DNA of 64,000 nt from Amoebidium appalachense (GCA_963693365.1 CAVNZM010000005.1:12586001-12650000), one strand, 5' to 3'; positions 10,418 to 23,608 are shown, counted from the first letter of the stretch. Made by a program: numbers and translations. Notes: generated by a model from the sequence alone, not told the origin.

Positions 10418-11491
10418 ATGGAAAAGCTACAGAACTTCGTCTACGAGGACCGACATCACAAGGTTTTCATGCCTATCATTGTGAACAAGAAGCAGGCACG
10501 GTCGCCAAACGCTCACATGAGTGCGCTTCTGTTTTGCCTTGTTCTGGGCTGCACGTGTGTCGGAGTAGTTGTGTACTTCAGTTGTTTTCGCCCGGATGTC
10601 AATTGTGACAAACTCACTCTCCTGCTTGAGAATGCCCCATATGAAGAGCTTGAGGTTCTGGACGTTGATGGCGAAATCTTATTAAACGGCACGGATCCCT
10701 GCCTGCCTGTTACTTGGGAATATGACGATGCCGATGCATCACCTACTTCAGAACGAGCGAGAAACACAAGCAACCGAATTAATACAAACATCAGCTTTCA
10801 CCTGCAAGGGTTAAAGGTCATGCAGGCGGAGAATGAGACGTCACTCCTCATGCACGCCATGCACCCGGGCATGCGCATAATAGAGTGGGGCAGTGGTGGT
10901 TCTACCTTGTTCATGACCCAGCTAGGGGTAGAGATACACTCCATCGAACACAACTACACGTGGTATGAACTCGTCCGCACAAAACTCGCCAATGTTTCTC
11001 GCTCAGGTAGCAGCAATGCTGCATATTACATGTATGTTCCCCCAAACATACCTTCCAAGCTGGTAGACGTATGGATACGTCCAAGTGAATACGCAACCTA
11101 CAAGAGTTATATCCGTGCAGGAAGAAGATGGGCAAAATGTGGAAGAAACGGCACCATGTTCTTTGACTTGGCATTTGTAGACGGTAGAGCACGCCCACAG
11201 GTAGCAGTCGAGTCGGTGTTCCTTTCAAACCCACTACGTTTTCGTGACTTTCGTGTTGTGTGGCACGACACATACACAAATACCACCGCACCTACACAAA
11301 GGGTATACCACGCTAGAGAGCACTATTTGTTTGCTCTGCAGTTTTTTGATGTTGTGCAGTGGGTGGAAAGTATGGTGCTGCTGCAGCCAAAAAAAAACTT
11401 CTTTGACTTGGTCACAACACAGGCTGCATGGCCTGACTGGTGGTGTGGCCCCGGTGTGGTGCCTGATGCTAGGTGCAGCAGGTTGCTGTAG
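10418..11491 (+). CDS. Type II membrane protein with methyltransferase-like lumenal domain
   Basis: The 357-residue intronless ORF starts at an ATG. Residues 1-32 are a short basic cytosolic tail and residues 33-57 are a single hydrophobic anchor (ALLFCLVLGCTCVGVVVYFSCF). The rest would be lumenal and contains about eight N-X-S/T sequons, fitting a glycosylated Golgi or ER protein. A Rossmann-like SAM-binding pattern is visible: IIEWGSGGST (residues 154-163), then IHSIEHN with an acidic residue after strand 2 (173-179), FDLAFVDGRAR (249-259) and VVWHDTY (280-286). This resembles the plant and algal secretory-pathway family of putative glycan methyltransferases. Substrate and activity are inferred. 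Only simple repeats lie downstream. The intronless structure contrasts with the exon-rich genes at 31-64 kb. Confidence 0.75.
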   Translation: MEKLQNFVYEDRHHKVFMPIIVNKKQARSPNAHMSALLFCLVLGCTCVGVVVYFSCFRPDVNCDKLTLLLENAPYEELEVLDVDGEILLNGTDPCLPVTWEYDDADASPTSERARNTSNRINTNISFHLQGLKVMQAENETSLLMHAMHPGMRIIEWGSGGSTLFMTQLGVEIHSIEHNYTWYELVRTKLANVSRSGSSNAAYYMYVPPNIPSKLVDVWIRPSEYATYKSYIRAGRRWAKCGRNGTMFFDLAFVDGRARPQVAVESVFLSNPLRFRDFRVVWHDTYTNTTAPTQRVYHAREHYLFALQFFDVVQWVESMVLLQPKKNFFDLVTTQAAWPDWWCGPGVVPDARCSRLL

Positions 11492-11632
11492 TAATATGCG
11501 TGTATGTTTGTATAAGATTTCATTGGCAAGTTACCTCGCTTTATAATTTCTGAGCTTTATTCCAAAATTTCAAAGTTCTACATTCCAACTTCGTGTCTTC
11601 TTCTTCTTCTTCTTCTTCTTCTTCTCTTTTTT

Positions 11633-11668
<36 letters not shown>

Positions 11669-12470
11669 GGGGGGGCTGCTTTTTGCCGAACAGATTTAAT
11701 GCTAATCAGTAATAAACGCTAAATTTGCTGGAATGCCAAGTACGAGCGAGAAATCCAATGCTGCTAATAGTGGTGGACAAAATCTGCCTCAGACGTAACC
11801 ATTGAATTCATTTTGTTAGATAATCTCTGATTGTATGGGCAATGTACATAGTAAAAGAACCACACACCGGGATATTGTAGTAAACACTACCAACATGGTT
11901 CATATGAAAAAGGTAAAACCCATTCATGCTACCCCCTTCGCCTCCCCCTTCCCCCCCCCCCCCTCCAACCACCACCACCACCACCACCACCGCTGTGGCA
12001 CCACCCGCTACTTGCACCTGTGCACGGGGGATACTATAACATTTGTGGGGTTAACACTACTACACCACGCGTGCCCTTATCTATCTTCTTGCCGGTCACT
12101 TGTGGTGCCAAGAGAGTTCATTCGGTCAGCATCAAGATGTGTGTGTTTTAGGCATGTATTGAACGGGTTTTTGTGTAGAGGAAGTTATTATAGCTGTATG
12201 GCATCATGTGTGCATGTGGACCATGTGCAATCAAAGGTTTCTCATGGAGAAGGAAAGAGTTGTGTGCATGTTTGTACATGTTTTTGCCAAAAAAGCGCAC
12301 GTGCACATGCATGAAACTTTCCATTGAAATGGTGCATGATTTGATGCTGTATGCACACGTTTGCCCTTTGCATTTGTGCCTCCGTGTGTCCGCATGCATG
12401 TGCACTGTGCCTGCTTGTACATGTGTGCGCGTGTCACGCGTGAGCATATGAATCCCCCACCCTCCCCCCG

Positions 12471-12504
<34 letters not shown>

Positions 12505-12562
12505 CCCCCTCTGCACGCACACACACACACACACCTGCCCTCCACTTAACGGTAATGGGGAC
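11492..12562. other. Intergenic with (CTT)n, poly-G and poly-C tracts
   Basis: A (CTT)n tract (about 11596-11625), T8 and a G-run (11633-11676) follow one another, and a C-run (about 12466-12503) lies farther right. The intervening DNA has a (CCA)n stretch at about 11967-11990 and no recognisable gene. Confidence 0.6.
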
Positions 12563-13930
12563 GTGAGGGGCTGGGATGAAAAGAACGGGGAGAAGAGAAG
12601 TGGGGGAGAGAAGGGGGGGGAGGGGGGGGGGGAGGGGGATACCGCGCTGAAGGACCTACTTAATCCTAGTGCATCGGCCTTGGCTCACGTTGTGTCATAG
12701 AACAGAAGATGGGGGGGGGGGGGGGGGGGGGGGGGGGAAGGGGGGGGGGGGGGGGGGGGGGGGGAATGTTCCAGAAAACACAAGTACTGGTGACTGGCAC
12801 GTTTCCTTGTGTGGATTTGTGTGTGCTGGCATGTGCTTGTGTGTGCTTATGTATGCTTGTAGGTACTTCTGTGTGCGTGTGTGCTTCTGTGTGCTTCTGT
12901 GTTGGTGTGTGCTTGCAATTGTGTGTGCTGGTGTGATGGTGTGTATCTGTGTGTGCTAGTGTGTATGTGTGTGCTTCGGTGTGCTTTTGTGTCCTTTGTA
13001 TGCTGGTGTGTGCTTGTATGCTGGCTGCTAATAAAATAATATAAAACCGGTGTGTCCTAAATGTGCACCCACCCATGGGTGTGTGCCTGCCGGCCTGATT
13101 CGTATGTCCCCTTCCTCTCTCATTTGCCACGAGACCTCCCACCTCCCCCTCTCCCCTCTCCCCCCTCCCCCCCCCTCCCCCCTCCCTCCCCCCTTCCCCC
13201 CCCCCCCCTCTCCTAGGCCTCCCCCCTCCTCCCCCCCCCCCCCCCCTCTCCGCCCCCCCTTTTAGCGGAGTGGTGTTGGAGAAAGTGTGTCGACGGAACT
13301 TCAAAAAAAGGCCTTCTAACCCCTATCACAAATTCAAAGGAAGGCCTCTCCGTCGTCCGTGGACTCTAACTCCCCCGGTTCTCTACCCCCTCCCCCCCCC
13401 CCCCCCCCCCGAGGGGGGGGGGGGGCAAAAAAAAACAAAAAAAAACAAACAAAAAAAAAAACTCCATGTTTCCCGCTGGTTGCCCTCTATCCCCCCCCCC
13501 CCCCCCCCCCCCCCCCACCCCCACCCCCCCACCTTTCGGCCCCCCCCCCCCCCCCCCCCCCCCTCCCCCTTCCAATCCTTCCTCCATGGCTATTTTCCAA
13601 CATGTGCCCCCCGCACCCCCCAACCCACATTTTCCTATACAGCACCCCCCCCCCCCTCCCCCCCCCCCCCCCCCCCGGGGCCCCCTCACCAACCCATTCC
13701 GACACGGCCTAGACCCGTGACCCCCAGATCCACAAGATGACCAATTGTCCAGGAAGAAAGGGGAAGTAAGAGGGGCTTGAGGGGCCGGGATGAAAAACAC
13801 GGGGACTCAGATGTAGGAGGGGAAAGGGGGGGAGGTAGGGGGTAGGAGGGGCAATCCCAAGTTTGAAAACTAAGAAGCTTAGCCAGATACCTAATTTACA
13901 CATGGGTGATTGGAAATAGTCGGAGAAAAA

Positions 13931-13962
<32 letters not shown>

Positions 13963-15557
13963 CAGGTATGCACGGGAGAGGGGGGGGAGGAGGGGGGGGG
14001 GAGAGGTGGATACAGAGCCGACGAACCTGCTTGTTCCTAGTGCATCGGCCTCGGCTCACGTGCTGTCGTAAAAACAGAAGATGGGGGGGAAGGGGGGGGG
14101 GGAGGGGGGGGGGGGGGCGGGGGGGGGGGGGGGGGGGGGAGGGGGGATGTTTCAGAAAACACAAGTATTGGTGACTGGCACGTTTCCTTGTGTGCTCTTG
14201 TGTGTGCTGTGTGTAGTGTGTGCTTGTGCGTGTGCTTATGTGTGCTTGTGTGCATTTGTGTGTGCTTATGTGTGCTTGTGTGTATTTATGTGTGCTTATG
14301 TGTGCTTGTGTATATCTGTGTGTGCTTGTGTGTATTTGTGTGTGCTAGGTGCTCTTTCAAGTTGTGTGTGCTTGTGTGCGCACACGGTGTGATTGTGTAT
14401 GCTTGTAGGTGCTTTTGTGTGCTTGTGTGTGCTTCTGTGTGCTTCTGTGTTGGTGTGTGCTTGCAATTGTGTGTGCTGGTGTGATGGTGTGTATCTGTGT
14501 GTGCTAGTGTGTATGTGTGTGCTTCGGTGTGCTTTTGTGTCCTTTGTATGCTGGTGTGTGCTTGTATGCTGGCTGCTAATAAAATAATATAAAACCGGTG
14601 TGTGCTAAATGTGCACCCACGTATGGGTGTGTGCCTGCCGACCAGATTCGTATGTCCTCTTCCCCTCCCCTTTACTACGAGACCTCCCATCTCAACCTCC
14701 CCCCTCCCCCCCCCCTCCCCCCTTTCCAATCCTCCCCCCTTTCCAATCCTCCCCCCTTTCCAATCCTCCCCCCTTTCCAATCCTCCCCCCTTTCCAATCC
14801 TCCCCCCTTTCCAATCCTCCCCCCTTTCCAATCCTCCCCCCTTTCCAATCCTCCCCCCTTTCCAATCCTCCCCCCTTTCCAATCCTCCCCCCTTTCCAAT
14901 CCTCCCCCCTTTCCAATCCTCCCCCCTTTCCAATCCTCCCCCCTTTCCAATCCTCCCCCCTTTCCAATCCTCCCCCCTTTCCAATCCTCCCCCCTTTCCA
15001 ATCCTCCCCCCTTTCCAATCCTCCCCCCTTTCCAATCCTCCCCCCTTTCCAATCCTCCCCCCTTTCCAATCCTCCCCCCTTTCCAATCCTCCCCCCTTTC
15101 CAATCCTCCCCCCTTTCCAATCCTCCCCCCTTTCCAATCCTCCCCCCTTTCCAATCCTCCCCCCTTTCCAATCCTCCCCCCTTTCCAATCCTCCCCCCTT
15201 TCCAATCCTCCCCCCTTTCCAATCCTCCCCCCTTCCCCACCTCCCCCACCCCTTTCCCCCCCCCCCCTCCCCCGCCCCCACCTCTTAGCGGAGTGGTGTT
15301 GGAGAAAGAGTGTCGACGGAAAAACAAAGACAAAGACCTTCCAACCCCTATCACAAATTCAAAGGAAAGCCCCTCCGTCGTCCGTGGACTCTAACTCCCC
15401 CCGTTCCCTACTCCCCCCCCCCCCCCCCCCCTCCTCCCCCACCCCCGGGGCCAAAAAAAAAAAAAAAAAAAAAAAAAAGAGGCTCCACGTTCCCAGCTGG
15501 CTGCCCTCTATCCCACTCCCCTCTCCTTCCCCCCCTTCCCCCCCCTCTCCCCCCCCT

Positions 15558-15588
<31 letters not shown>

Positions 15589-15836
15589 TCCCCCCGCCCC
15601 CCCCCACCCTCGGGAGCCCCTCCCCCCTTTCCGCCCCGCCCCCCCTTCTACTCCTTCCTCCATGGCTATTTCCCAACATGTTGTGCCCACCCACATTTTC
15701 CTATACAGCACCCCCCCCCCCCCCCCCCCTGGCCCCCTCACCAACCCATGCCCCCTCACCAACCCACTGCCACACGGCCAAGTATCCGTGACCCCCAGAT
15801 TCACAAGATTACAATTTGTTCAGGCAGATGTTGGAT
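12563..15836. repeat. Large tandem duplication, two diverged units of about 1.2 and 2.06 kb
   Basis: Unit 1 (about 12563-13757) and unit 2 (about 13775-15836) share ordered landmarks. These are GGGCYGGGATGAAAA near the start, CCTAGTGCATCGGCC (12668 and 14038), GTGACTGGCACGTTTCC (12790 and 14170), a long TG-rich block, AAAATAATATAAAACCGGTGTGTSCTAAATG, GGAGTGGTGTTGGAGAAAG, CGTCCGTGGACTCTAACTCCC, TTTTCCTATACAGCACCCCCC and GTGACCCCCAGATYCACAAGAT. The size difference is mostly the 17-bp minisatellite present only in unit 2. No gene is recognised inside. The many proline- or glycine-rich ORFs are produced by C/G tracts. Confidence 0.85.
14723..15232 (+). repeat. 17-bp minisatellite, 30 perfect units
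   Basis: The unit TTTCCAATCCTCCCCCC repeats from 14723 to 15232 in exact 17-bp register, 30 times, with no mismatch noticed. Because 17 is not a multiple of 3, all three plus frames give the same 17-residue cycle and none has a stop; the minus strand is likewise open in three frames. The overlapping ORFs of 176-397 residues here are therefore artefacts. It is absent from the matching place in the upstream duplicate unit. Confidence 0.95.
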
Positions 15837-17124
15837 TCGGTTCCTTGCCAAAACAGGGCGGACAGGAGGGTGCGCAAGAGATAGAGACAGATAGGCACGG
15901 TAAGGGGATTTGGTTTTTTTTTTCATTTTATTTTATTAAGCTATTTGTCTTGTTTTTATTTTTTTTTTTTATTCATGGGGGGGGGGGGGGGGGGGGGATT
16001 TTTTTTTTTTTTTTGGGGGGGGGGGGGGGCATGGGGAAGGAAAAATATTACCCTAGCAGCTATATCTCATATAGTGCATGCCCACCTGCTTTGCCAATAG
16101 CCAATAGATATGGGTCTCTGATATGATGATCAAATTCACTCTCATTATAATGCAAATCTGCTCTACATATCATATATGCTGGCGCGATCAGAAGTGACGG
16201 CCGGTGCTCTTGATTCTACTAACTTTGCTTGCTATTGATGCTGGTAGGTACTGGTGGCTGAGCCGATAGTACATAACAATGTAGAGAACCCTTCGGTGTG
16301 CGGTTGTATGCGAGGATCCGGGCACTGTGTGTGTGCGTGTGTGTGCTGGTCCCGGTGCATGTGCGTTCTCATGTGCGGACGTGTGAGTCTAGTTGTCGTG
16401 AATATATGTGCACGTGGGTGTGCGCCATTCTGTGTGTCTTCGTGAGATATGCATCCCTGCATGTGTGACATGGCTGATTGATAGCCTATAATAGTAACCT
16501 CAAAATTTATGCATATATGGTACGGCAAGAAGAAAAAGGTAAACCTCCCTCCGCCCCCCCCCCCCCCCCCCCCCCCCCCTCCCTGCGCGCAAAAAAAAAA
16601 AAAAAAAGAAAAGAAAAAAAGGGAAAGATAGACAGAAAAGGAAACAAGAGGAAAAGAAAGGAGGAAGAGGGGGGGGGGAGGGGGGGGGAGAGGGGGTTGG
16701 AGAGGGAGGGAAAGGAAGAAGACAAAAAGAAACCCCCAGTTCCCTCCCCAAGCCACCAAGATTCCAATCTCCACTTCATCTCCTTACTCTCTCCACTATA
16801 CAACCAAAGCTCAGCAATCCTTCCAATCTTACCCCCCCCCTCCCCCCCCCCCCCCCTTCCATCCCTCCCCCCAGCGATTGCAAGTGTGATAAACAGTACG
16901 TGGGCCTGCGTATCATTTGAGGTGCTGAGACACAGCCTTGAATGTTTAGGGGGTGTAGGCTGCGTTTTTGCGGGAGAATTGGGCCGCGGAGGGGGGGTGA
17001 GGGGGAAAAGATACTAATTTAGAGTATTTTTACGTAGTGCCCAGTTTGTAAGGGGAATGCAGAAGTGAAAGGGTTAAGAAAAAATGGGGGGGGGGGGGGG
17101 GGGGAGAGGGTGTGTGTGTGGCGG

Positions 17125-17155
<31 letters not shown>

Positions 17156-17779
17156 CTGTACATAAACCCTGGAAACAACTTGTTGGAAGTCAAGGAATAC
17201 AAAATTTAATCATTCCTTTGGGGCAGTTCCAGATTGCCCAATTGCTACGTGCCCTGTGGCACGGTGGTATCAACACAGTCTGTTGACACATTTACAGTAC
17301 TACATCACTGTCAGCTATGTGAATCAGTGTTAAACAAGTCTTAAGTGCTCACAAGTATTCTCTATGGAAACCATTGTCGAGCAACCATTATGAACAGCTG
17401 GCCTAATGTGCATTTGTGTCGTCTTAAAGAGTTTTGTTTTTGCTGGTGTAATTACTTGTGCAAGCACAGAAATATGAAGTGTTATGCGTGGACCGTCGTT
17501 TGCTTCGCTCCCATGCAAAAACGGTTCTCATTCGTTTTTCTCATTTACTAACGTGTTTCTTTGTGTTATATCCAACATACCCTCCGGATGTTTCCGGCTC
17601 ATTCGTAAAAAAAAGAAAAGCATTCCTATACCATAAACATTTCCCCTTTTCCCAAAGTGTTTGGGGGTTGTTTGGTCAATTTCGGTTTTCAAGTTGTTTT
17701 TCGCTGGTCCGTTTGGTCTCCAGGCGGTTCAAAGTTTCGCTTTCGACGATCATTCTCGTTTTTTCGTTTCGTTTTTCGC
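15837..17779. other. Intergenic, homopolymer-rich; no gene recognised
   Basis: The stretch contains T-run/G-run alternations at about 15917-16030, a C-run then A-run at about 16555-16615, and G-runs near 17085-17155. About 17160-17779 is ordinary A/T-balanced sequence lying 3' of the ornithine decarboxylase gene and may include its 3' UTR. Confidence 0.5.
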
Positions 17780-19204
17780 TCAAAGGCGTGCCAGCAGGTC
17801 GTTCTGCGAGACAGGCTGCATGTCCAGGCCAAGCATAGGTGTGGTGTCGTGCTCTGTGTTGACATAAAACACGCTAGCAAGTTCCATGCCGTTGAACCGT
17901 GTGGCCGAACCACGTGTGTATGCGCCCATGTGCTCCATTAGCAGCCAATCACCCACGTGCAGCTCCGGCAGCATAAGATCCGTTCCCACACAGTCAATGC
18001 TATCACACGTAGGCCCCCAGAGAGATGCAGAAAACATGTCGTCATCTTTTCCCGTGGGTGTATCCAGCGGGTTGGCGTATGCACCGTGACGGCGGAGAAC
18101 AACAGGCTGAAGGGTAACGTGGTCAAACACGGTGCAGTTGAGTGCGCCGTAGACACCATCACTCAGATAGTACATGTAGCGTGGTTTGGGGTTAGCCATG
18201 ACCTCTGCTTGCACGGGCGGGAGGGCTGGTGCCTGCTCGTCGTCAGAGGAGCCCTCCATGTCGCTTGCCGTCTCAACACCAGAATCCTCCTCTGATGCAG
18301 TGCGTGCAACCGAAAGGGCTGTGGTTTTGTCGTAAATGACACGACGTCCAATCACACTCACGGCCAGCTTGTGGCATGATGTTGCGTAGTAGCGGCCTGG
18401 CTCGGCAATGATGCGCACACCACAAGAGGCAGGGAAGAAGGAGTCCAATGCCTCACGTAGCACGCTGGAAATTTCAGCAAACGACACCGTGCCATCATCA
18501 ACACCAGGGAACCCACCACCAAGGTCCAAGAAGTTGAAATCATAGCCAAGCTCAGCAGCGAGGTTGAAGGCACCACGGGCACGCATAACAGCATCACGGA
18601 AAGCGTCGGCGCTAAAGTTGCCGCTGCCAACGTGGAAGGAGACACCCACCACGTTCAGACCCAGTCCCTTTGCCGTGTGCACTAGGGGGGCAATGCGCTC
18701 GGGGGCGGCACCAAACTTCTTTCCCAGAGCAGAGGTGGAGCGCGAGTCATCTGTCAGAATGCGCAACACCAACTGAGCCTCGGGAAAGTACTGCTTGATC
18801 TTGTAGAGCTCGTCTGCGTTATCGAACGTCATGCGTTTCACCCCCACACTGCGTGTGTATTGCAGGTAGGGGATGGCCTTGCATGGGTGGGCGTAGATGA
18901 TATGTTCCGGGGCAACACCCATGGCAAGCACAGTCTCGATCTCTGCCTTGCTGGCACAGTCAAATCCGGCACCCATAGAATGAAGTATGTGCAATATGGC
19001 GGGGTCGCTGTTGCATTTCATGGCGTAAAACGGTTCTACACGGGGCAGCTGGTGCAAAAACTCACGGTGCTTGCGCAACACCTCCCCTACATCGACAAGA
19101 AACATGGCCTGGCTGGAGTGCGGGTCTGCATCAACCAGCCCGCCCAATGCCTGCCGTGCAGCGGCATGGGCGACGCCGGAAGCAGAAGAAACCTCACACA
19201 CCAT
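17780..19204 (-). CDS. ODC: Ornithine decarboxylase
   Basis: The 474-residue intronless gene encodes the PLP-dependent group IV decarboxylase that makes putrescine from ornithine, the entry step of polyamine synthesis in the cytosol. The ATG at 19204 is preferred to a GTG at 19207. Motifs in order are PFYAMKCN with the PLP lysine (about K63), the glycine-rich SFHVGSG and DLGGGFPG, EPGRYY for the phosphate, YYLSDGVYG, WGPTCDSID with the catalytic Cys (about C400), and DWLLMEHMGAYT. Those active-site residues indicate an enzyme, not an antizyme-inhibitor-like protein. An acidic Ser/Glu/Asp insert of about 45 residues precedes YYLSDGVYG, where animal ODC has a shorter acidic loop. There is no obvious PEST-like C-terminal tail. 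The protein is slightly longer than usual (about 430-460). Confidence 0.96.
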   Translation of the reverse strand: MVCEVSSASGVAHAAARQALGGLVDADPHSSQAMFLVDVGEVLRKHREFLHQLPRVEPFYAMKCNSDPAILHILHSMGAGFDCASKAEIETVLAMGVAPEHIIYAHPCKAIPYLQYTRSVGVKRMTFDNADELYKIKQYFPEAQLVLRILTDDSRSTSALGKKFGAAPERIAPLVHTAKGLGLNVVGVSFHVGSGNFSADAFRDAVMRARGAFNLAAELGYDFNFLDLGGGFPGVDDGTVSFAEISSVLREALDSFFPASCGVRIIAEPGRYYATSCHKLAVSVIGRRVIYDKTTALSVARTASEEDSGVETASDMEGSSDDEQAPALPPVQAEVMANPKPRYMYYLSDGVYGALNCTVFDHVTLQPVVLRRHGAYANPLDTPTGKDDDMFSASLWGPTCDSIDCVGTDLMLPELHVGDWLLMEHMGAYTRGSATRFNGMELASVFYVNTEHDTTPMLGLDMQPVSQNDLLARL

Positions 19205-20814
<1,610 letters not shown>

Positions 20815-22810
20815 CTACGAACAACCTGGGTTAGTGTGATGGGGCGAAAAGATGATATGCCGGCCGTCAGAATCCTTCTTAACTATGGGGATCACTAAGG
20901 TATCTAACCAAGATGACGGGACATGTCCACATTTAACACACCAAGAAAAGAGAGAGCTTAACATACTAGTAAGATCAGGTTTAATAGCACGATCACTTTC
21001 CTTTTGTGGGTAGGAGGGAACAAGGATTTTAAGAAACCCAGCAGGAAGTCCATCAGGTCCACAAGACTTACTAGAGCTATTACTAGATATCACAGACCAT
21101 AATATGGTATCGGGACTGAAAAAGGGGAGGATCGATTCTATGGGGATAGATGGGTCTACAGGCCACACAATAGGTTTCTGAGCGGGGGTCCTATCTTTAA
21201 ACAGTTCCGAGAAATACTTATCAGAGTCTATGAGGGGGTCTCCAGTGGTATCACCAATAATACGATTTTCAGGGTACTGCGCTGCGCACTTTGTTTCGTA
21301 CTCGGTTTGTGCCTCCCTTAATCAGTATGTTTGGATTGTCGTCTGCTGTTTGTCGTATGGAGGAATTGTCTCTTCGTTTTTGTTTTCATTTAGTTAGGAT
21401 ACCTGATGGTCACCCTCTTTATGCTTTCTTTCCCCCCCCTCCCTCCATCCCTTTTCCCCCCCAATTCACCAACGCTACTTCTGAATGTCCTCAGCCTACC
21501 CTCTTTCAACCTGATTCTTCCTCTCGCTATCTCACTCCCACTTTCTTTTCTCTTCCTGTTTTTTCTGCCTTTTCGCGTTATTACCATACGCAGTATAAGT
21601 TTCTTTCTCGTTCTGATACAGAATTCAAAGGTAAAACTCAGTCGGCATGTGTTATGTTCCTTAGGCAACACCGTACTGATTTGGGAGCTTTGGCAGGATA
21701 CATTTCTCCTGCTGTACGTATGGATACCACCCTAGTAGATAAGTCTGTATGGTGCTCTGATGTTGATATTGCCTGGGAAGTTGTGCAGTGGCGCTGTAAT
21801 TCTTGTTTTCATCGCCGCTGGTGCCACTTTTGTGCTGAACTTTTTAATCGCAAGCATGTTGATAGGTGTGAGTTTTTATGTCGCGTTTTACCTCTTTCCC
21901 TACGGGTGTCTGCTACACTAGCTGGCAATGTGAACACTTTAGACTTTTTGTTGAATTCTGTTGGTCGTCACATTGAGTATTTATATGATTTTCACACAAT
22001 GTTCAGGTATCTTAGTATGCACTTGTTACTGGATAACTCGTGAAGTTTTTATTGTCTTCTCAGTATGCCGTGCATACTTGCATATCTTTCCGTCGAATAA
22101 ATCCAGTCAAAAGAAAAAAAAAATAATACGAGCAGGGCCCGGGGGCCAAATCGATTCATACTAGTAAGCCGGCGCAAGCTTTCCTTTTGAGACAGGGGCT
22201 TACCTATTCTAGCGGGAGTGGTATTTGGTAACAAGAGAGCATCGATATATTCCTTCCTACCACCACCAGCATAATCACCGAGATCCGTAATCATCAACAA
22301 TAACGTTAGTGCATGTATCTAGTACGAGATGTGAATCTGGTCTGGCTTGTGCAGATTCTAATAGGCGCATATATATATAGGGTGTTTCGTTGCATAGCAT
22401 ACACATACATCAACTTTACCCCACTGTGATTTGAGCTGGGATAGACGGATGCGAAAGGTGGGAGGAGGAGGAGGGAGCAGATTAAGGGAGATCTTAGGTA
22501 GGAAAAGGATAGGAGAGCGGTCAGATGACCTAGAGAGGTTAGGAGGGAGAGAGAGTTTTGACATGGTTGATGGCCAAAAGGCCACTCCGAGTCCCCAGTC
22601 GGTGTTGTGGGCATGGGATATTTGAGGGAACCCCAAAGTGTAACTTTGGACATACCCTGCTAAAGGGATAGCGCGCTCCGGGGGCTTAGAATATATGTAA
22701 ATATATGTAAATATACAGCGTAAATATATATATGAATATATATGGATATATGGATATATACTATGATAATTATATGCAACTTGCGGGTGACCCCTCTGGA
22801 GTGGCATCTT
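20815..22810 (-). mobile_element. LINE (non-LTR retrotransposon) relic: endonuclease end and start of reverse transcriptase
   Basis: Minus-strand frames near 22360-22650 contain NTDWGLGVAFWPS and RSSDRSPILFLP, which look like the end of an apurinic-type endonuclease domain; the last His of the usual S-D-H is replaced by Arg. About 21290 down to 20815 gives the start of a reverse transcriptase: IIGDTTGDPLIDSDKYFSELF, then SCGPDGLPAGFLK, then GHVPSSWLDTLVIPIVKKD. The two halves are split by a plus-strand LINE insertion (21266-22121). In-frame stops near the junction show it is dead. The family (CR1/Jockey/RTE-like) is not resolved. Confidence 0.75.
21266..22121 (+). mobile_element. 5'-truncated LINE copy inserted in the minus-strand LINE
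   Basis: AATAATACGA occurs just left (21256-21265) and just right (22122-22131) of this segment, a perfect 10-bp target-site duplication. The segment ends in an A-rich tail (about 22108-22121). Its open frame (from about 21270 to 22043) ends with a Cys/His-rich module (WRCNSCFHRRWCHFCAELFNRKHVDRC region), as at the C-terminus of several LINE ORF2 proteins. The structure is a typical target-primed reverse transcription product. Confidence 0.85.
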
Positions 22811-22859
22811 TTGAGCTACCGGTCATGCATGGATCATTTTCTAAGTATGAGTAAGAGTA

Positions 22860-22860
22860 C

Positions 22861-22907
<47 letters not shown>

Positions 22908-23197
22908 GCGGCTTATGTCACAGGACCTCTGTATGTTTTTTTGCTTCTTTCTTCTTTCTTTCTTTCAGAAATTTTCTTCAGAATCTTTCTTCCTCTCCTT
23001 CTTTCAGCTTTCTTTCTTTCTTTCTTCTTCTTGAAACACACACACGTGCGCGCGCGTGCAGGCACACGCGCTCGTACGCACACACCCACACAGTACTCAC
23101 AGAGTACACAAACACACAGTCACACACACACGCACACACACACACACGCAAACGCACACATACACACACACACAGCACGCACACAACACACACACGT

Positions 23198-23232
<35 letters not shown>

Positions 23233-23455
23233 CACACACACACACACACACACACACGGTGACACACGCACACACACGCACACGCACAGACACACACGCA
23301 CACAGACACACACACACACACAGACGTACAGTGTCACACACACACACACACGCACGCACACACGCACACACACACACACACACGCACACACACAGACACG
23401 CGCACACACACACACACACACAAACACACAAACACAGACAAACACACACAAATCA
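22860..23455 (+). repeat. T-run/G-run hybrid and long compound (CA)n
   Basis: A (T)10 C (G)n tract (about 22863-22906) is followed by TTTC repeats and about 400 bp of (CA)n with CG, GA and TA interruptions (23038-23455). It has no coding content. Confidence 0.9.
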
Positions 23456-23608
23456 TCATCGGATTAAGTTTACCGCATGCATACCATGAAACAATCTGGC
23501 AAGCACTACACAATACGTGAGCCGCTGACAAGGGGCACGTTCAACTGGGCACGTTCGAATAGAATCATCGGATATGGATGCTGGAAAAATGCACGCATAA
23601 TACTCACG

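Noticed and set aside
14286-15791. ORFs of 176-397 residues rich in P/F/S or G/K/D
   Set aside because: They come from the 17-bp minisatellite, which has no stop in any frame, and from flanking C-runs.
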